Part shown: in pieces, positions 25,939-34,597 of the stretch
Numbering within the stretch: position 1 is the stretch's first letter
How the letters are laid out: every line of letters begins with the position of its first letter
Origin: Virgibacillus_P tibetensis
GTDB taxonomy: Bacteria; Bacillota; Bacilli; Bacillales; Amphibacillaceae
Direction of reading: 5' to 3'
Assembly: GCF_036026595.1 (NCBI RefSeq)
Contig: NZ_JARZFX010000010.1
Location: forward strand, 56,058-120,057
Length of the DNA stretch: 64,000 nucleotides
Notes under the pieces: generated by a model
Told to the model about the DNA's origin: nothing
What the model saw: only the letters and a program-made list of their open reading frames with translations
The model's database searches: none
Program-made: the position numbers and the translations under genes

Positions 25939-27159
25939 ATGGGATATTACGATCAGAATTACCCTCCAAATCCAAATCGAAAGAAGAACCGCGGCTGGTT
26001 GGTTCCTGCACTGCTTGGAGTTATTATCGGAATTCTACTAGTAACTGTAGCCATGCCGGCATTAACGAATAATACAGAGGTAATGCCAGGTAATCAATCT
26101 GGACAACAACAGGTCGACAGAGGAAATAGCCAGAATGGTGAGGGAAATGCGAATACTGCTGTAAATGTCGATGTTACCACACAGGTAACTGAAATTGTTG
26201 AAGAAGTAACGCCAGCAGTTGTTGGTGTAATCAATATTCAACGCCAGACGGACTTCTGGCAGCAACAGCAGGAAGGCAGCGAGGCTGGTACTGGCTCTGG
26301 TGTCATATATAAAAAAGAGGATGGTACAGCCTATGTAGTTACTAACCATCATGTGATAGAAGGCGCTGATACGATCGAAGTAGTATTATATGACGACACA
26401 CATATAGAAGCAGAACTGATCGGAAGTGATCTGTTTTCCGATTTAGCTGTATTGCAAATGGATGGTTCAGATGTACAGCGAGTAATTGAGCTGGGGTCAT
26501 CTGGTGCAATTAAGGTTGGTGAGCCAGCAATAGCAATTGGTAATCCATTGGGCCTTATGTTCTCAAGCTCGGTGACGCAAGGTGTTATTAGTGGAACAGA
26601 AAGAACGATTCCACAGGATTTTAACCAGGACGGCCGGGCAGACTGGCAGGCAGAGGTTATTCAGACAGATGCAGCGATCAATCCAGGTAATAGTGGAGGT
26701 GCCTTAATCAATATTTACGGGCAGCTTGTAGGAATTAATTCAATGAAAATTAATCAGGCGGCTGTTGAAGGAATTGGTTTTGCGATTCCGATTGATTCAG
26801 CACTACCTATTATTCAGGAGCTGGAAGCAACAGGTGAGGTAACGCGTCCGTACTTAGGTGTGGAAATCTACTCACTGGAAGAAGTACCGCAAACGGAATG
26901 GAGAAACACCCTAAACCTACCTAGAGAAGTAGAAGGCGGTGTTTATGTCTGGAGTGTGGATCCATTATCACCAGCAGATAAGGCCGGGATCGAGCGTCTT
27001 GATGTTATTACAGAATTGGATGGAACTCAAATCATGGATATGATTGATTTACGAAAGATTCTATATCATGAAAAAGAAATCGGTGAGGATGTAACGGTTA
27101 CGTATTACCGAGATGGCGAACAGCAGGAAACAACGATTCAACTAGGTACACAACAATAA
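25939..27159 (+). CDS. htrA: Membrane-anchored serine protease HtrA (HtrC/YyxA)
   Basis: Envelope quality-control protease. The 406 residues have a cytoplasmic Pro/Asn-rich start and one membrane anchor (WLVPALLGVIIGILLVTVAMPAL). A Gln/Asn-rich linker follows, then a trypsin-like domain with catalytic histidine in VTNHHVI, aspartate in FSDLAVLQM and serine in NPGNSGGAL, and a C-terminal PDZ domain (YVWSVDPLSPADKAGIERLDVITELDGT). AAGGGG precedes the ATG. Last gene of the wal operon, 87 bp after walJ, followed by a terminator. Confidence 0.96.
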   Translation: MGYYDQNYPPNPNRKKNRGWLVPALLGVIIGILLVTVAMPALTNNTEVMPGNQSGQQQVDRGNSQNGEGNANTAVNVDVTTQVTEIVEEVTPAVVGVINIQRQTDFWQQQQEGSEAGTGSGVIYKKEDGTAYVVTNHHVIEGADTIEVVLYDDTHIEAELIGSDLFSDLAVLQMDGSDVQRVIELGSSGAIKVGEPAIAIGNPLGLMFSSSVTQGVISGTERTIPQDFNQDGRADWQAEVIQTDAAINPGNSGGALINIYGQLVGINSMKINQAAVEGIGFAIPIDSALPIIQELEATGEVTRPYLGVEIYSLEEVPQTEWRNTLNLPREVEGGVYVWSVDPLSPADKAGIERLDVITELDGTQIMDMIDLRKILYHEKEIGEDVTVTYYRDGEQQETTIQLGTQQ

Positions 27160-27162
27160 TCA

Positions 27163-27202
27163 TAAGGCTATCTTCTCACACGGAGGAGGTAGTCTTTTTA
27201 TT
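27163..27202 (+). terminator. Terminator after htrA
   Basis: GGCTATCTTCTC pairs with GAGGAGGTAGTC, including wobble pairs, and is followed by TTTTTATTT. It closes the wal operon. Confidence 0.8.
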
Positions 27203-27225
27203 TGTGTTTCCTTTATCTCATACGA

Positions 27226-27345
27226 CAGTGGAAGATCGACTAACTACGCCGCTCCCGAGCGACTTCGTCGACCCATCGGCGATGCGCGGGCGCAGGTCGT
27301 ACGGCAATAACCGGACGCTTGTGCCTTTGTTCAGGTTATTTCTTA
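27226..27345. repeat. Composite dispersed repeat
   Basis: The first 30 bases (27226-27255, starting CAGTGGAAGATCGACTAACT) are identical to 30929-30958. Both copies continue with a GAGCG ... CGTCGACCCA segment. The following part, 27285-27345, resembles the repeat at 18390-18460. The cluster is GC-rich in an otherwise AT-rich 400-bp gap. Between the repeat and the aspartase remnant I see no gene. Confidence 0.65.
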
Positions 27346-27574
27346 ATGTTTAGTGGAAATTCTGCGGATATGTCAATACCGTCCAAGGTAAGTAAAGTTA
27401 ATTCAAATGCAAGATTCTATACTCAATATGGAAAGGAATTTCAACATCTGGTTTGAAATATCCATAACTGCTATTTCCCATTCGCATCATCTTTTTATAC
27501 TAGTGTAGGCTCATAACTTTTAAAAATAAGGGAAAGTGACAGTACTTATGATAAAAAGTTAAACCATACCTCTA

Positions 27575-28010
27575 GGGTTTATTGCTGTTTCAATTTTTTC
27601 TGATAGTTACCCTTTTTGTTGAAGTACTTCTTTGATTGTAATATTTTTTTCATCTGCTTCTATACCAATTTTTTGAAGCAAGATCATACCCTGAAATTGG
27701 GCTCAGCCCAGCTACTAAAGCAAGACTGGATTCCATAAAATTACTGCATGTTTCTTCATTTGCCTGAATGCCTGTGATACATTTTTCTGTAAGAGTAGGA
27801 ATGGCATTAGACAGTAATTCGATGGATTTTAGAAAGGTATGAGCGATCACTGGCATCATCACATTGATTTCTAACTGACCTGCTATTCCTGCAGTAGCTA
27901 TTGCTGTTTTATAACCTATTACTTGGCAGCACACCATATGTGGCTTTTCTAAAATAGCCGGAATTACTTTTCCGGGCATAAACGTCGATCCGGGTTGAAC
28001 AGAAGGCAGG
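27575..28010 (-). pseudogene. Aspartate ammonia-lyase fragment
   Basis: The minus strand encodes the C-terminal third of an aspartase/fumarase-family enzyme. SVQPGSTFMPGKVIPAIL is the degenerate GSSxMPGKVNP signature loop. It is followed by VIGYKTAIATAGIAGQLEINVMMPVIAHTFLKSIELLSNAIP, TEKCITGIQANEE and GLSPISGYDLASK. After ASK the frame shifts; the continuation IGIEADEKNITIKEVLQQKG is found in another frame and ends at a stop inside the expected LSEE-like tail. Upstream, a stop closes the frame within 10 codons of the signature. Two thirds of the enzyme and its start are missing, so this is a decayed remnant. Confidence 0.85.
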
Positions 28011-28274
28011 TGGGGTTATTGTTTCCATAAATGATGTAGATAAACAATTATTTACTTGCCAAGGCTTTACTTGTTTGGTTATCACATTAATTATTGCTTC
28101 TTTCGCTGGTGAAATATACTATAGGCCAAACATCACTGGAAAATAAAATTAAAATAAGTGGAGCAATATGTTAATATGGAGGTGGGTAATGATCGTAATA
28201 TTCAGGTAATGAGTTGATCGCCGAGATATAATACCCCATGAAGCTTATTAGGATAGGTTACAGGAGGAAAAAAT

Positions 28275-29069
28275 ATGACAAACCGGTATTCGGAAATAGA
28301 AGAAGTAATTACCTATATCCACCAGCATATTGATGAACCTCTTTCACTTAGCCGATTGGCACAATATGTAGCTTATAGTCCGTACCACTTCGCACGCATT
28401 TTTAAAGAGAGAGTGGGCTTGCCACCCCATTATTATATTTCATCGCTTCGACTTCAAAAGGCAAAAGATATGTTGTTACAAACTGATTATAGTATACGTG
28501 ATATTGGATTAGAGGTTGGACAACAGAGCCTGGGGACTTTTACTACTCGTTTTACCGAACGGGTCGGCATTACCCCATCACAATTTCGTAATTCCAAACT
28601 TGAAGCGAATAACCATCTGAAATCCTTACAAAAACTTACTGATTGGGAGAGCCCATATACAACTAAAAATCCACATAATAAAGTAGCCGGGACTATTCAA
28701 GCAAAGGCTGCCTTTAATGGGGTTATTTTGATAGGCTTATTTGCCAAGCCAATACCTGAAGGTCTTCCATTGTATGGAACACTGCTGTCCTCTTTGGGGG
28801 ATTTTTATTTTACAGACGTTAAACCAGGCCTATACTTTCTGATGGCTACAGCAGTATCCTGGGAGACACAGGCTACGGATATTTTACTTCCACATACAAC
28901 TTTGCGCGCAAGAACGAAAGAGCCAATCATCGTCAGTCCTCATTCCTGTGTACCTCACCAGAAGATTACGCTTCATGGTCCTCGCTTGGACGATCCACCT
29001 ATTCTAATTTCACTGCCTCTTTTAATGAACAATTTTCTAAGAAGGATATTTCAAGATAGCAATCGATAA
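28275..29069 (+). CDS. AraC-family transcriptional regulator
   Basis: A 264-residue regulator with the AraC DNA-binding domain at the N-terminus (about residues 8-105). The two helix-turn-helix units read LSLSRLAQYVAYSPYHFARIFKERVG and SIRDIGLEVGQQSLGTFTTRFTERVGITPSQFR. The C-terminal 150 residues form an effector-type domain of unknown ligand, containing GVILIGLFAKPIPEGLPLYGTLL. AGGAGG lies 9 bases before the ATG. It stands alone on the plus strand upstream of a SnoaL-like remnant and a DHFR-like gene, which may be its targets. Confidence 0.88.
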   Translation: MTNRYSEIEEVITYIHQHIDEPLSLSRLAQYVAYSPYHFARIFKERVGLPPHYYISSLRLQKAKDMLLQTDYSIRDIGLEVGQQSLGTFTTRFTERVGITPSQFRNSKLEANNHLKSLQKLTDWESPYTTKNPHNKVAGTIQAKAAFNGVILIGLFAKPIPEGLPLYGTLLSSLGDFYFTDVKPGLYFLMATAVSWETQATDILLPHTTLRARTKEPIIVSPHSCVPHQKITLHGPRLDDPPILISLPLLMNNFLRRIFQDSNR

Positions 29070-29133
29070 GAAACCCCAGTTTAAGTTAGATGCTAAAATA
29101 AAGTTATCCATTACACAGGAGAGGAGGGATTGT

Positions 29134-29301
29134 ATGTCAAAAAATCAGGAGTTTTTTAAGAAAATAAATAATGCTTTTACAACAGGAGATGTCGATTTTA
29201 TTATTGAGAATGTCACAGAAGACCTTCAATGGAATATGGTGGGCAATTCGCATATCCAAGGGAAAGAGTCTTTTGTTCAACGCAGGTATTCGATTATTTG
29301 A
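29134..29301 (+). pseudogene. Truncated SnoaL-like (NTF2 fold) protein
   Basis: A start with a strong GAGGAGGG site opens a frame of 55 codons: MSKNQEFFKKINNAF, DVDFIIENVTEDLQWNMVG and IQGKESFVQ. This is the first half of a nuclear-transport-factor-2-fold (SnoaL-like, DUF4440-type) protein. The frame ends at TGA (29299), where about 60 further residues would be expected. Downstream another frame shows VDQIELESTRVVDSTEVT, which could be part of the missing beta-strands. An internal deletion with frameshift is the simplest reading. Confidence 0.6.
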
Positions 29302-29422
29302 TTACGTAGGTGTGGATCAAATTGAACTTGAAAGCACAAGAGTAGTAGATTCTACAGAAGTAACCAGAAGTAACACATCCTAAATTTTGCGTTGTAAAGT
29401 AAAAAAAGAAAGGAGATATTAG

Positions 29423-29968
29423 ATGAGAAAAGTAATTGCAACAACGTTTGTTACTCTAGATGGCGTGATGGAATCGCCAGATAAGTGGTCCTTTCAGTTC
29501 TGGAGTGATGAGGAGGAAAGGTATAAGCGGGATGAACTATTTGCGAGTGACGCTCTATTGCTGGGCAGAGTAACTTACCAAGGATTTGCAGCTGCATGGC
29601 CTTCCATGACGGATGAGGATGGCTTTGCTGACCGGATGAACAGCCTTCCCAAATATGTTGTCTCATCAACATTGAATGAGGTGGAGTGGAATAATTCAAT
29701 GCTGATAAAGGACAATGTGGCTGAAGAAATATCCGACCTGAAGCAACAGTCAGGTCAGAATATTGCGATCCACGGAAGTTCTGAATTGGTAAGCTCACTA
29801 ATGCAGCATGATCTTATTGATGAGTATCGACTCATGGTCTTTCCTATTGTTGTGGGAAGCGGGAAGCGTCTCTTCCATGGTGAACTTGCTACGAAGGTAT
29901 TGAAACTTGTAGAGACAAAGACATTCAGTACAGGTGTAACCGTTTCGCACTATCATCCCAGAGAATAA
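29423..29968 (+). CDS. Dihydrofolate reductase/RibD-like family protein
   Basis: A 181-residue protein of the RibD C-terminal (DHFR-like) fold, similar to B. subtilis YyaP and YwjB. It begins RKVIATTFVTLDGVMESPDKW and has LLGRVTYQGFAAAWP, KYVVSSTL, IAIHGSSELVSSLMQHDLIDEYRLMVFPIVVGSGKRLF, which are the NADPH-site hallmarks. The substrate is unknown; these proteins are not true folate enzymes. GGAGATATTAG precedes the ATG. It lies downstream of the AraC regulator and the SnoaL remnant on the same strand. Confidence 0.9.
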   Translation: MRKVIATTFVTLDGVMESPDKWSFQFWSDEEERYKRDELFASDALLLGRVTYQGFAAAWPSMTDEDGFADRMNSLPKYVVSSTLNEVEWNNSMLIKDNVAEEISDLKQQSGQNIAIHGSSELVSSLMQHDLIDEYRLMVFPIVVGSGKRLFHGELATKVLKLVETKTFSTGVTVSHYHPRE

Positions 29969-30105
29969 AGAGTTAACAAATTCGATCTAAAATATTTTAA
30001 AAAGTGGTGTTAGTATGATTTTAACTATTTATCTTATTTAATTACGGATAAGTATAATTCGCATGTTTCAACAGAAGTGGTAGATATGGGATAGGAGTAT
30101 AACAT

Positions 30106-30657
30106 ATGAAAAAGCAGATATTATTCATTCATAGTGCTGGCCCTCAAGGGAATGATCAGGGAAGTAATGACTTGGTCGCATTTTTACAAGAGGCTTGTGG
30201 TGCTGATTATAATATAATCCATCCGAAAATGCCAGACTCGGAGAATCCAATATACGAACTGTGGAGAGAGCAGCTTAAAAATGAGATTGAATTGTTAGAC
30301 GGTCATGTGATTCTTATCGGGCACTCCTTGGGGGGTTCTGTTTTGTTGAAATATCTATCAGAGGAAGGTTGCAGGCTGCATATTTCCGGATTGATAACTA
30401 TTGCTGCACCATACTGGGGGAAGGATGATAATTGGCAGAGAGAGGATTTTACGCTGTCAGAAGATTTTGCTTCAAATCTAGCCCGCATAGCGCAATTGGT
30501 CATGTATCACAGCCGTAATGATGAAATTGTACCGTTTGCACATGTTGAGCATTATGCAAAAAACCTTCCCCAGGCAATCATCCGAGCTCTTGAGGGTGGC
30601 GCACATTTATTCCATGAAGGTATCCATGAACTTATAAAGGATATTAGAAGTTTGTAA
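30106..30657 (+). CDS. Alpha/beta hydrolase (RBBP9/YdeN family)
   Basis: A 183-residue serine hydrolase with nucleophile elbow GHSLGGS (about residues 70-76), N-terminal strand ILFIHSAG, and late acid and histidine positions in HSRNDEIVPFAH and GGAHLFHEG. Lengths near 185 residues and the VILIGHSLGG...SGLITIAAPYWG layout fit the RBBP9/YdeN family. The substrate is unknown. GGAG precedes the ATG by about 8 bases. It stands alone between two intergenic gaps and is followed by a terminator. Confidence 0.87.
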   Translation: MKKQILFIHSAGPQGNDQGSNDLVAFLQEACGADYNIIHPKMPDSENPIYELWREQLKNEIELLDGHVILIGHSLGGSVLLKYLSEEGCRLHISGLITIAAPYWGKDDNWQREDFTLSEDFASNLARIAQLVMYHSRNDEIVPFAHVEHYAKNLPQAIIRALEGGAHLFHEGIHELIKDIRSL

Positions 30658-30740
30658 GTTTTCTGGTTGGAACACAGGACTATCAACTAATCTATGTAGT
30701 CCCATTTCGGTGGAAAAACATACGAAATAGCATATGAATT

Positions 30741-30780
30741 AAAGACCAAATCGCATTAAGATTTGGTCTTTGGTTTTTCT
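30741..30780 (+). terminator. Terminator after the hydrolase gene
   Basis: A perfect 11-bp stem AAAGACCAAAT / ATTTGGTCTTT with a 9-base loop, then GGTTTTTCTTT. Confidence 0.9.
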
Positions 30781-30928
30781 TTGAAAGCTTCTGATATCAC
30801 AGTTCATTCTCTCTCATTGACTTCATATGCTGCTCGTATTCCAGATTCAACGGCCCCTTCGATTGACTTATCGCAGAAATGGCGAAAGTCTAAGTGAATC
30901 TTATACTCTGGAGTGAATCTCCTGCGGG

Positions 30929-30985
30929 CAGTGGAAGATCGACTAACTACGCCGCTCCTGAGCGGCAACGTCGACCCACCCGCGT
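30929..30985. repeat. Dispersed repeat, second copy
   Basis: The first 30 bases equal 27226-27255, and a GAGCG ... CGTCGACCCA part follows in both. It is preceded here by TCTCCTGCGGGC, a motif typical of GC-rich intergenic repeats in this bacterial group. Confidence 0.65.
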
Positions 30986-31017
30986 TTTTGTTTGAATACA
31001 GTTAATTAATAAACAGA

Positions 31018-31188
31018 TAGTCCACAAATAAATTGAGTTATGCACAATCGGTGGATAGTTTTATAGCTCAAATCAATATATGGTGTAGAAAGTGCGTTCG
31101 GCAACAAAATAGCAGCGAACGTTTGTGCATATGTGGATAACTTTGGGGATAAGTGAGGTTAAGAGAGTATAAAAATCGGTTATCCACC
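31018..31188. promoter_or_regulatory. DnaA-box cluster
   Basis: Within 171 non-coding bases there are two perfect DnaA boxes, TTATGCACA at 31038-31046 and TGTGGATAA at 31132-31140. Three have one mismatch (TGTGCATAT 31124, TGGGGATAA 31144, TTATCCACC 31180) and two have two mismatches (TAGTCCACA 31018, GGTGGATAG 31050). They lie between the hydrolase gene and the DoxX gene, with both orientations present. The cluster could titrate DnaA or regulate neighbours. Confidence 0.6.
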
Positions 31189-31196
31189 GATTTTTA
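31171..31196. terminator. Bidirectional terminator after the DoxX gene
   Basis: A perfect stem AAAAATCGGT / ACCGATTTTT with a 5-base loop that contains part of a DnaA box. The T-tract on the minus strand fits termination of the DoxX-family gene. Confidence 0.85.
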
Positions 31197-31217
31197 TGGC
31201 GGATTGCTCAATTTCTC

Positions 31218-31601
31218 TTATACCACTATTTTACCCCTTACATGCTGCCATATAAGTAATAATAATATGAGCATAACAATATCCAGTCTTGCTTCAAATG
31301 CAAAGGATAGAAAGCCTTTATTCAACAGTACCGGAATTTTAGTAAGGTAAATTGCTCCCAGGATTATGAGGATGAGGGGAGGAACTGCGAGTTTTACATA
31401 CATTCTCCCTGCGACAAGCATCCCGCAACCAATCTCCACAATAGCTATAAGAAATAATGTTGTACTAGGAAAAGGTAAGCCAAGATTCATAAACATTACT
31501 TGGAAGTCGCTGACAACTAGTTTGAGAATTCCTGAAGTGATGAATACATAACCTACTGCGTAACAAATCCAGGGACTCATCTGCATGTTAATTTTTTTCA
31601 A
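31218..31601 (-). CDS. DoxX-family membrane protein
   Basis: A 127-residue protein with four hydrophobic spans in the DoxX arrangement: ICYAVGYVFITSGILKLV, then FPSTTLFLIAIVEIGCGMLVAGRMYVKLAVPPLILIILGAIY, then a C-terminal span before a short basic tail. Its function is unknown. Translation most likely begins at TTG (31601) because GGAGGTG lies 7 bases upstream; longer in-frame extensions lack a site. It stands alone on the minus strand, back to back with the ABC exporter gene. Confidence 0.8.
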   Translation of the reverse strand: MKKINMQMSPWICYAVGYVFITSGILKLVVSDFQVMFMNLGLPFPSTTLFLIAIVEIGCGMLVAGRMYVKLAVPPLILIILGAIYLTKIPVLLNKGFLSFAFEARLDIVMLILLLLIWQHVRGKIVV

Positions 31602-31774
31602 TACTATACACCTCCGTTTGTTTGTTATTAAAGTATATGCAAGCATATAGACAACCTTGACAAGCATCTTTACGGTTATGTGAGTATAAGCTGTTGCTAT
31701 GCTCATCCAATAGCCTTATAATTTCTTTTAGACTTATCAAATAAGCCTTACTCATAGAAAAGGAAGTGCAACCT

Positions 31775-33490
31775 GTGATTCGACGATTTTTCTCTTACTA
31801 TAAGCCGCATCGCCGCCTGTTTATTATTGACTTCACTGCAGCGGTAATCGTAGCCATACTCGAGCTCGCATTCCCAGTCGCGGTTCAGTGGTTCATTGAT
31901 GATCTGTTGAAAGGAGATAATTGGAATTTAATTGTTACGGTAAGTATCCTGCTATTATTTGTTTATATATTGAGTACATTTTTACAATATATTGTTACTT
32001 ACCTTGGCCATAAGCTCGGTGTCAACATCGAAACGGATATGCGTCAGGACTTATTTCACCATGTACAGCGCCAGTCGTTCCGTTTTTTTGATAATACAAA
32101 AACAGGTCATATTATGAGCAGAATTACCAATGACCTGTTTGATATTGGTGAACTGGCACATCATGGCCCGGAGGATTTCTTTATTGCTGTCATGACCTTT
32201 GTCGGCGCATTTATGATCATGTTTACGATTAACATGGAACTTGCCTTAATCATTCTGATAGCAGTACCTATTCTCATTTTCCTAATTGCATTCAGTAATG
32301 TGAAGATGAGCAAAGCGTGGAAAAGGATGTATGAGGATATTGCAGGAGTAAATGCAAGAGTTGAAGATGCTGTATCGGGTGTACGGGTTGTCCAATCCTT
32401 TACAAATGAGAAATTTGAAATGGAACGATTCACACAGGACAATTACAGCTTTCGAAAAGCAAAGGTTGGTGCCTATAAAGTAATGGCATTCGTTCACTCG
32501 AACATCTATATGGTAATGCGTCTGATTACATTAGTTGTACTCGTAGTGGGCGCCTGGTTGACATTTAATGATCGATTACAAATGGGCGAGCTCGTCTTCT
32601 TTGTACTGATGGTAAATGTCTTAATGAATCCTATTCAAAAAATCAGTGCATTATTAGAGCTTTATCCTAAAGGGATGGCTGGCTTCAAGCGGTTTGCTGA
32701 TTTACTTGATGTAGAGCCAGATGTAAACGACCATGCAGATGCCAAACCAGTAAAGCACTTAAATGGAAATATTGCGTTCAATGCTGTTACATTTGCTTAT
32801 GAGAAAACTCAAAAGCCCGTGTTGAACGCACTTAGCTTTACTATTGAAGCTGGGGAAACCATCGCGTTTGTTGGGCCATCTGGTGCAGGGAAGACAACAA
32901 TCTGCTCACTTATCCCAAGGTTTTATGATGTTGAAGGCGGCAGCATTACCATTGATGGTATGGACTTGCGTGACATGACGAAGGAATCACTGCGTCAGCA
33001 AATCGGTATTGTTCAACAGGACGTGTTCTTATTTACTGGAACACTTCGCGAAAATATAGCTTACGGTAAGCTTGATGCCACAGATGAAGAAATTGAAACT
33101 GCTGCACGCCAAGCCCATATGGAAGAATTTATAAAAGAATTGCCAAAGGGGTATGAAACACAAGTCGGGGAGCGTGGACTGAAGCTTTCAGGAGGACAGA
33201 AACAACGAATTGCGATAGCGAGGATGTTTCTCAAAAATCCGCCGATACTCATATTGGATGAAGCTACGTCTGCACTTGACACCGAGACCGAGACGATTAT
33301 TCAAAAAGCGTTAACCGAGCTGTCGAAGGATCGGACAACACTGGTAATAGCACATAGACTAGCCACTATTAAAAATGCGGACCGCATTATGGTAGTTACG
33401 AAAGATGGGATAGCAGAAGAAGGCAGTCATGAGGAGCTGCTTAAGCGTGACGGTATATTTGCACATTTGCATAAGGTGCAGATGCGGTAA
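31775..33490 (+). CDS. Multidrug-type ABC exporter (half-transporter)
   Basis: A 571-residue fused permease and ATPase of the MsbA/Sav1866 type, active as a dimer. The six-helix membrane domain covers residues 1-310 (FFSYYKPHRRLFIIDF ... HRVQRQSFRFFDNTKTGHIMSRITND region). The nucleotide-binding domain has Walker A GPSGAGKTT, the Q-loop in IGIVQQDVFLFTGT, signature LSGGQKQRIAIARM, Walker B ILILDEATSALD and the H-loop VIAHRL. A GTG at 31775 preceded by AGGAAG at 8 bases is the preferred start; another GTG lies 9 bases upstream. The substrate is unknown. A terminator follows. Confidence 0.92.
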   Translation: MIRRFFSYYKPHRRLFIIDFTAAVIVAILELAFPVAVQWFIDDLLKGDNWNLIVTVSILLLFVYILSTFLQYIVTYLGHKLGVNIETDMRQDLFHHVQRQSFRFFDNTKTGHIMSRITNDLFDIGELAHHGPEDFFIAVMTFVGAFMIMFTINMELALIILIAVPILIFLIAFSNVKMSKAWKRMYEDIAGVNARVEDAVSGVRVVQSFTNEKFEMERFTQDNYSFRKAKVGAYKVMAFVHSNIYMVMRLITLVVLVVGAWLTFNDRLQMGELVFFVLMVNVLMNPIQKISALLELYPKGMAGFKRFADLLDVEPDVNDHADAKPVKHLNGNIAFNAVTFAYEKTQKPVLNALSFTIEAGETIAFVGPSGAGKTTICSLIPRFYDVEGGSITIDGMDLRDMTKESLRQQIGIVQQDVFLFTGTLRENIAYGKLDATDEEIETAARQAHMEEFIKELPKGYETQVGERGLKLSGGQKQRIAIARMFLKNPPILILDEATSALDTETETIIQKALTELSKDRTTLVIAHRLATIKNADRIMVVTKDGIAEEGSHEELLKRDGIFAHLHKVQMR

Positions 33491-33507
33491 AAAAAGGAAA
33501 AATATAA

Positions 33508-33552
33508 AAGGGCGTTAAACTCTTGTACATCAGGGTCTTAACGCTTTTTTAT
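33508..33552 (+). terminator. Terminator after the ABC exporter
   Basis: GCGTTAA (33512-33518) pairs with TTAACGC (33538-33544), followed by six T. Confidence 0.8.
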
Positions 33553-33734
33553 AGTGGTATGGGTTATATTGTATGGCGAAATTTACAATCTCTTTACAAT
33601 CACTCCATACTCTCTAAACACTAATCCTTTAATATAAGAATTGTAAGGGAAATTATAGCCTTATGGATTTAAAAAATCGTACGGAAGATTATATTACTGT
33701 AGATTTGGATAATAAAACCTGGGGGGCTGAAAAA

Positions 33735-34391
33735 ATGGCAAGAGAAAATTTTGCTGAACAGCTAAACGAGTTAAAAACAGCTTTATTAGATATGGGTAAC
33801 CTAGCGCATGAAGCTTTAGACAACTCAATAACAGCTCTAAAAGAGCAGGATTTAGAGAAAGCGTTAAAAGTTATTGATGATGACTCAAAAATTAATAGCT
33901 TGGAGGAAGAGATTAATGAAAAGGCTATATGGCTAATTGCAAAAGAACAACCTCTAGCAACAGACTTAAGAAGACTAATAGCTACCTTGAAAATCACAAC
34001 AGATATAGAACGAATTGGAGACTTAGCAGTGAATATAGCTAAATCTGTCATAAGAATAGGGGATATACATTTAATTAAACCCCTGGAAGGAATACCTAAA
34101 ATGGCTACGATTGCTCAGAACATGATTGAGGATGTTTTGAAGGCTTATTATGAAGAAGATATTCTAAAGGCTAAAGAAATAGCTGATATTGACGATAAGG
34201 TTGATAAAATGTACGGTCGCCGTATACAAGAGTTGATGGAGTTCATGACAAAACAACCTGAATTTATATCTCAGATAACTCAGCTAGCTTTTGTTTGTCG
34301 TTATTTAGAAAGAGCAGCTGACCATACTACAAATATCTCCGAAAGCATTATTTATTTAGTTAAAGGCAAAGTATTAGATTTAAACGAATAA
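33735..34391 (+). CDS. phoU: PhoU-family phosphate regulator (orphan)
   Basis: A two-repeat helical-bundle protein that usually restrains PstSCAB and PhoR signalling. The 218 residues contain the paired PhoU metal-binding motifs ATLKITTDIERIGDLAVNIAK and FVCRYLERAADHTTNISESI. The ATG at 33735 (MARENFAEQL) is preferred because a GGGGGG site lies about 8 bases before it and the length then equals Bacillus PhoU; an ATG 24 codons upstream gives an atypical extension. No pst or phoPR genes are near, so it may serve another transporter. A hairpin with T-run (34406-34450) follows. Confidence 0.92.
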   Translation: MARENFAEQLNELKTALLDMGNLAHEALDNSITALKEQDLEKALKVIDDDSKINSLEEEINEKAIWLIAKEQPLATDLRRLIATLKITTDIERIGDLAVNIAKSVIRIGDIHLIKPLEGIPKMATIAQNMIEDVLKAYYEEDILKAKEIADIDDKVDKMYGRRIQELMEFMTKQPEFISQITQLAFVCRYLERAADHTTNISESIIYLVKGKVLDLNE

Positions 34392-34405
34392 TTGATAGAC
34401 GCCAT

Positions 34406-34450
34406 AAGGGATCTCCAGCTTAAATTTTTAGGCAGGAAATCCCTTTTTAT
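34406..34450 (+). terminator. Terminator after phoU
   Basis: AAGGGAT (34406-34412) pairs with ATCCCTT (34439-34445), followed by TTTATTGTTTT. Confidence 0.7.
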
Positions 34451-34597
34451 TGTTTTCTAAATTAATGTTTACTCTTTTGGATCGTTCTAAAGTCAAGAGG
34501 CATTCTTCTTACTGTTTTTGATTCTATTCGAAAAAAGTATGACAAGATTGTATATACCGAACATAGATATAGTGCTAATAGTATTTTACATACAGAC

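Noticed and set aside
28020..28146. Open frame encoding a short hydrophobic segment (LVITLIIASFAGEIYY) after the aspartase remnant
   Set aside because: It has no start with a ribosome-binding site and no recognisable family; it may be debris of a lost gene.
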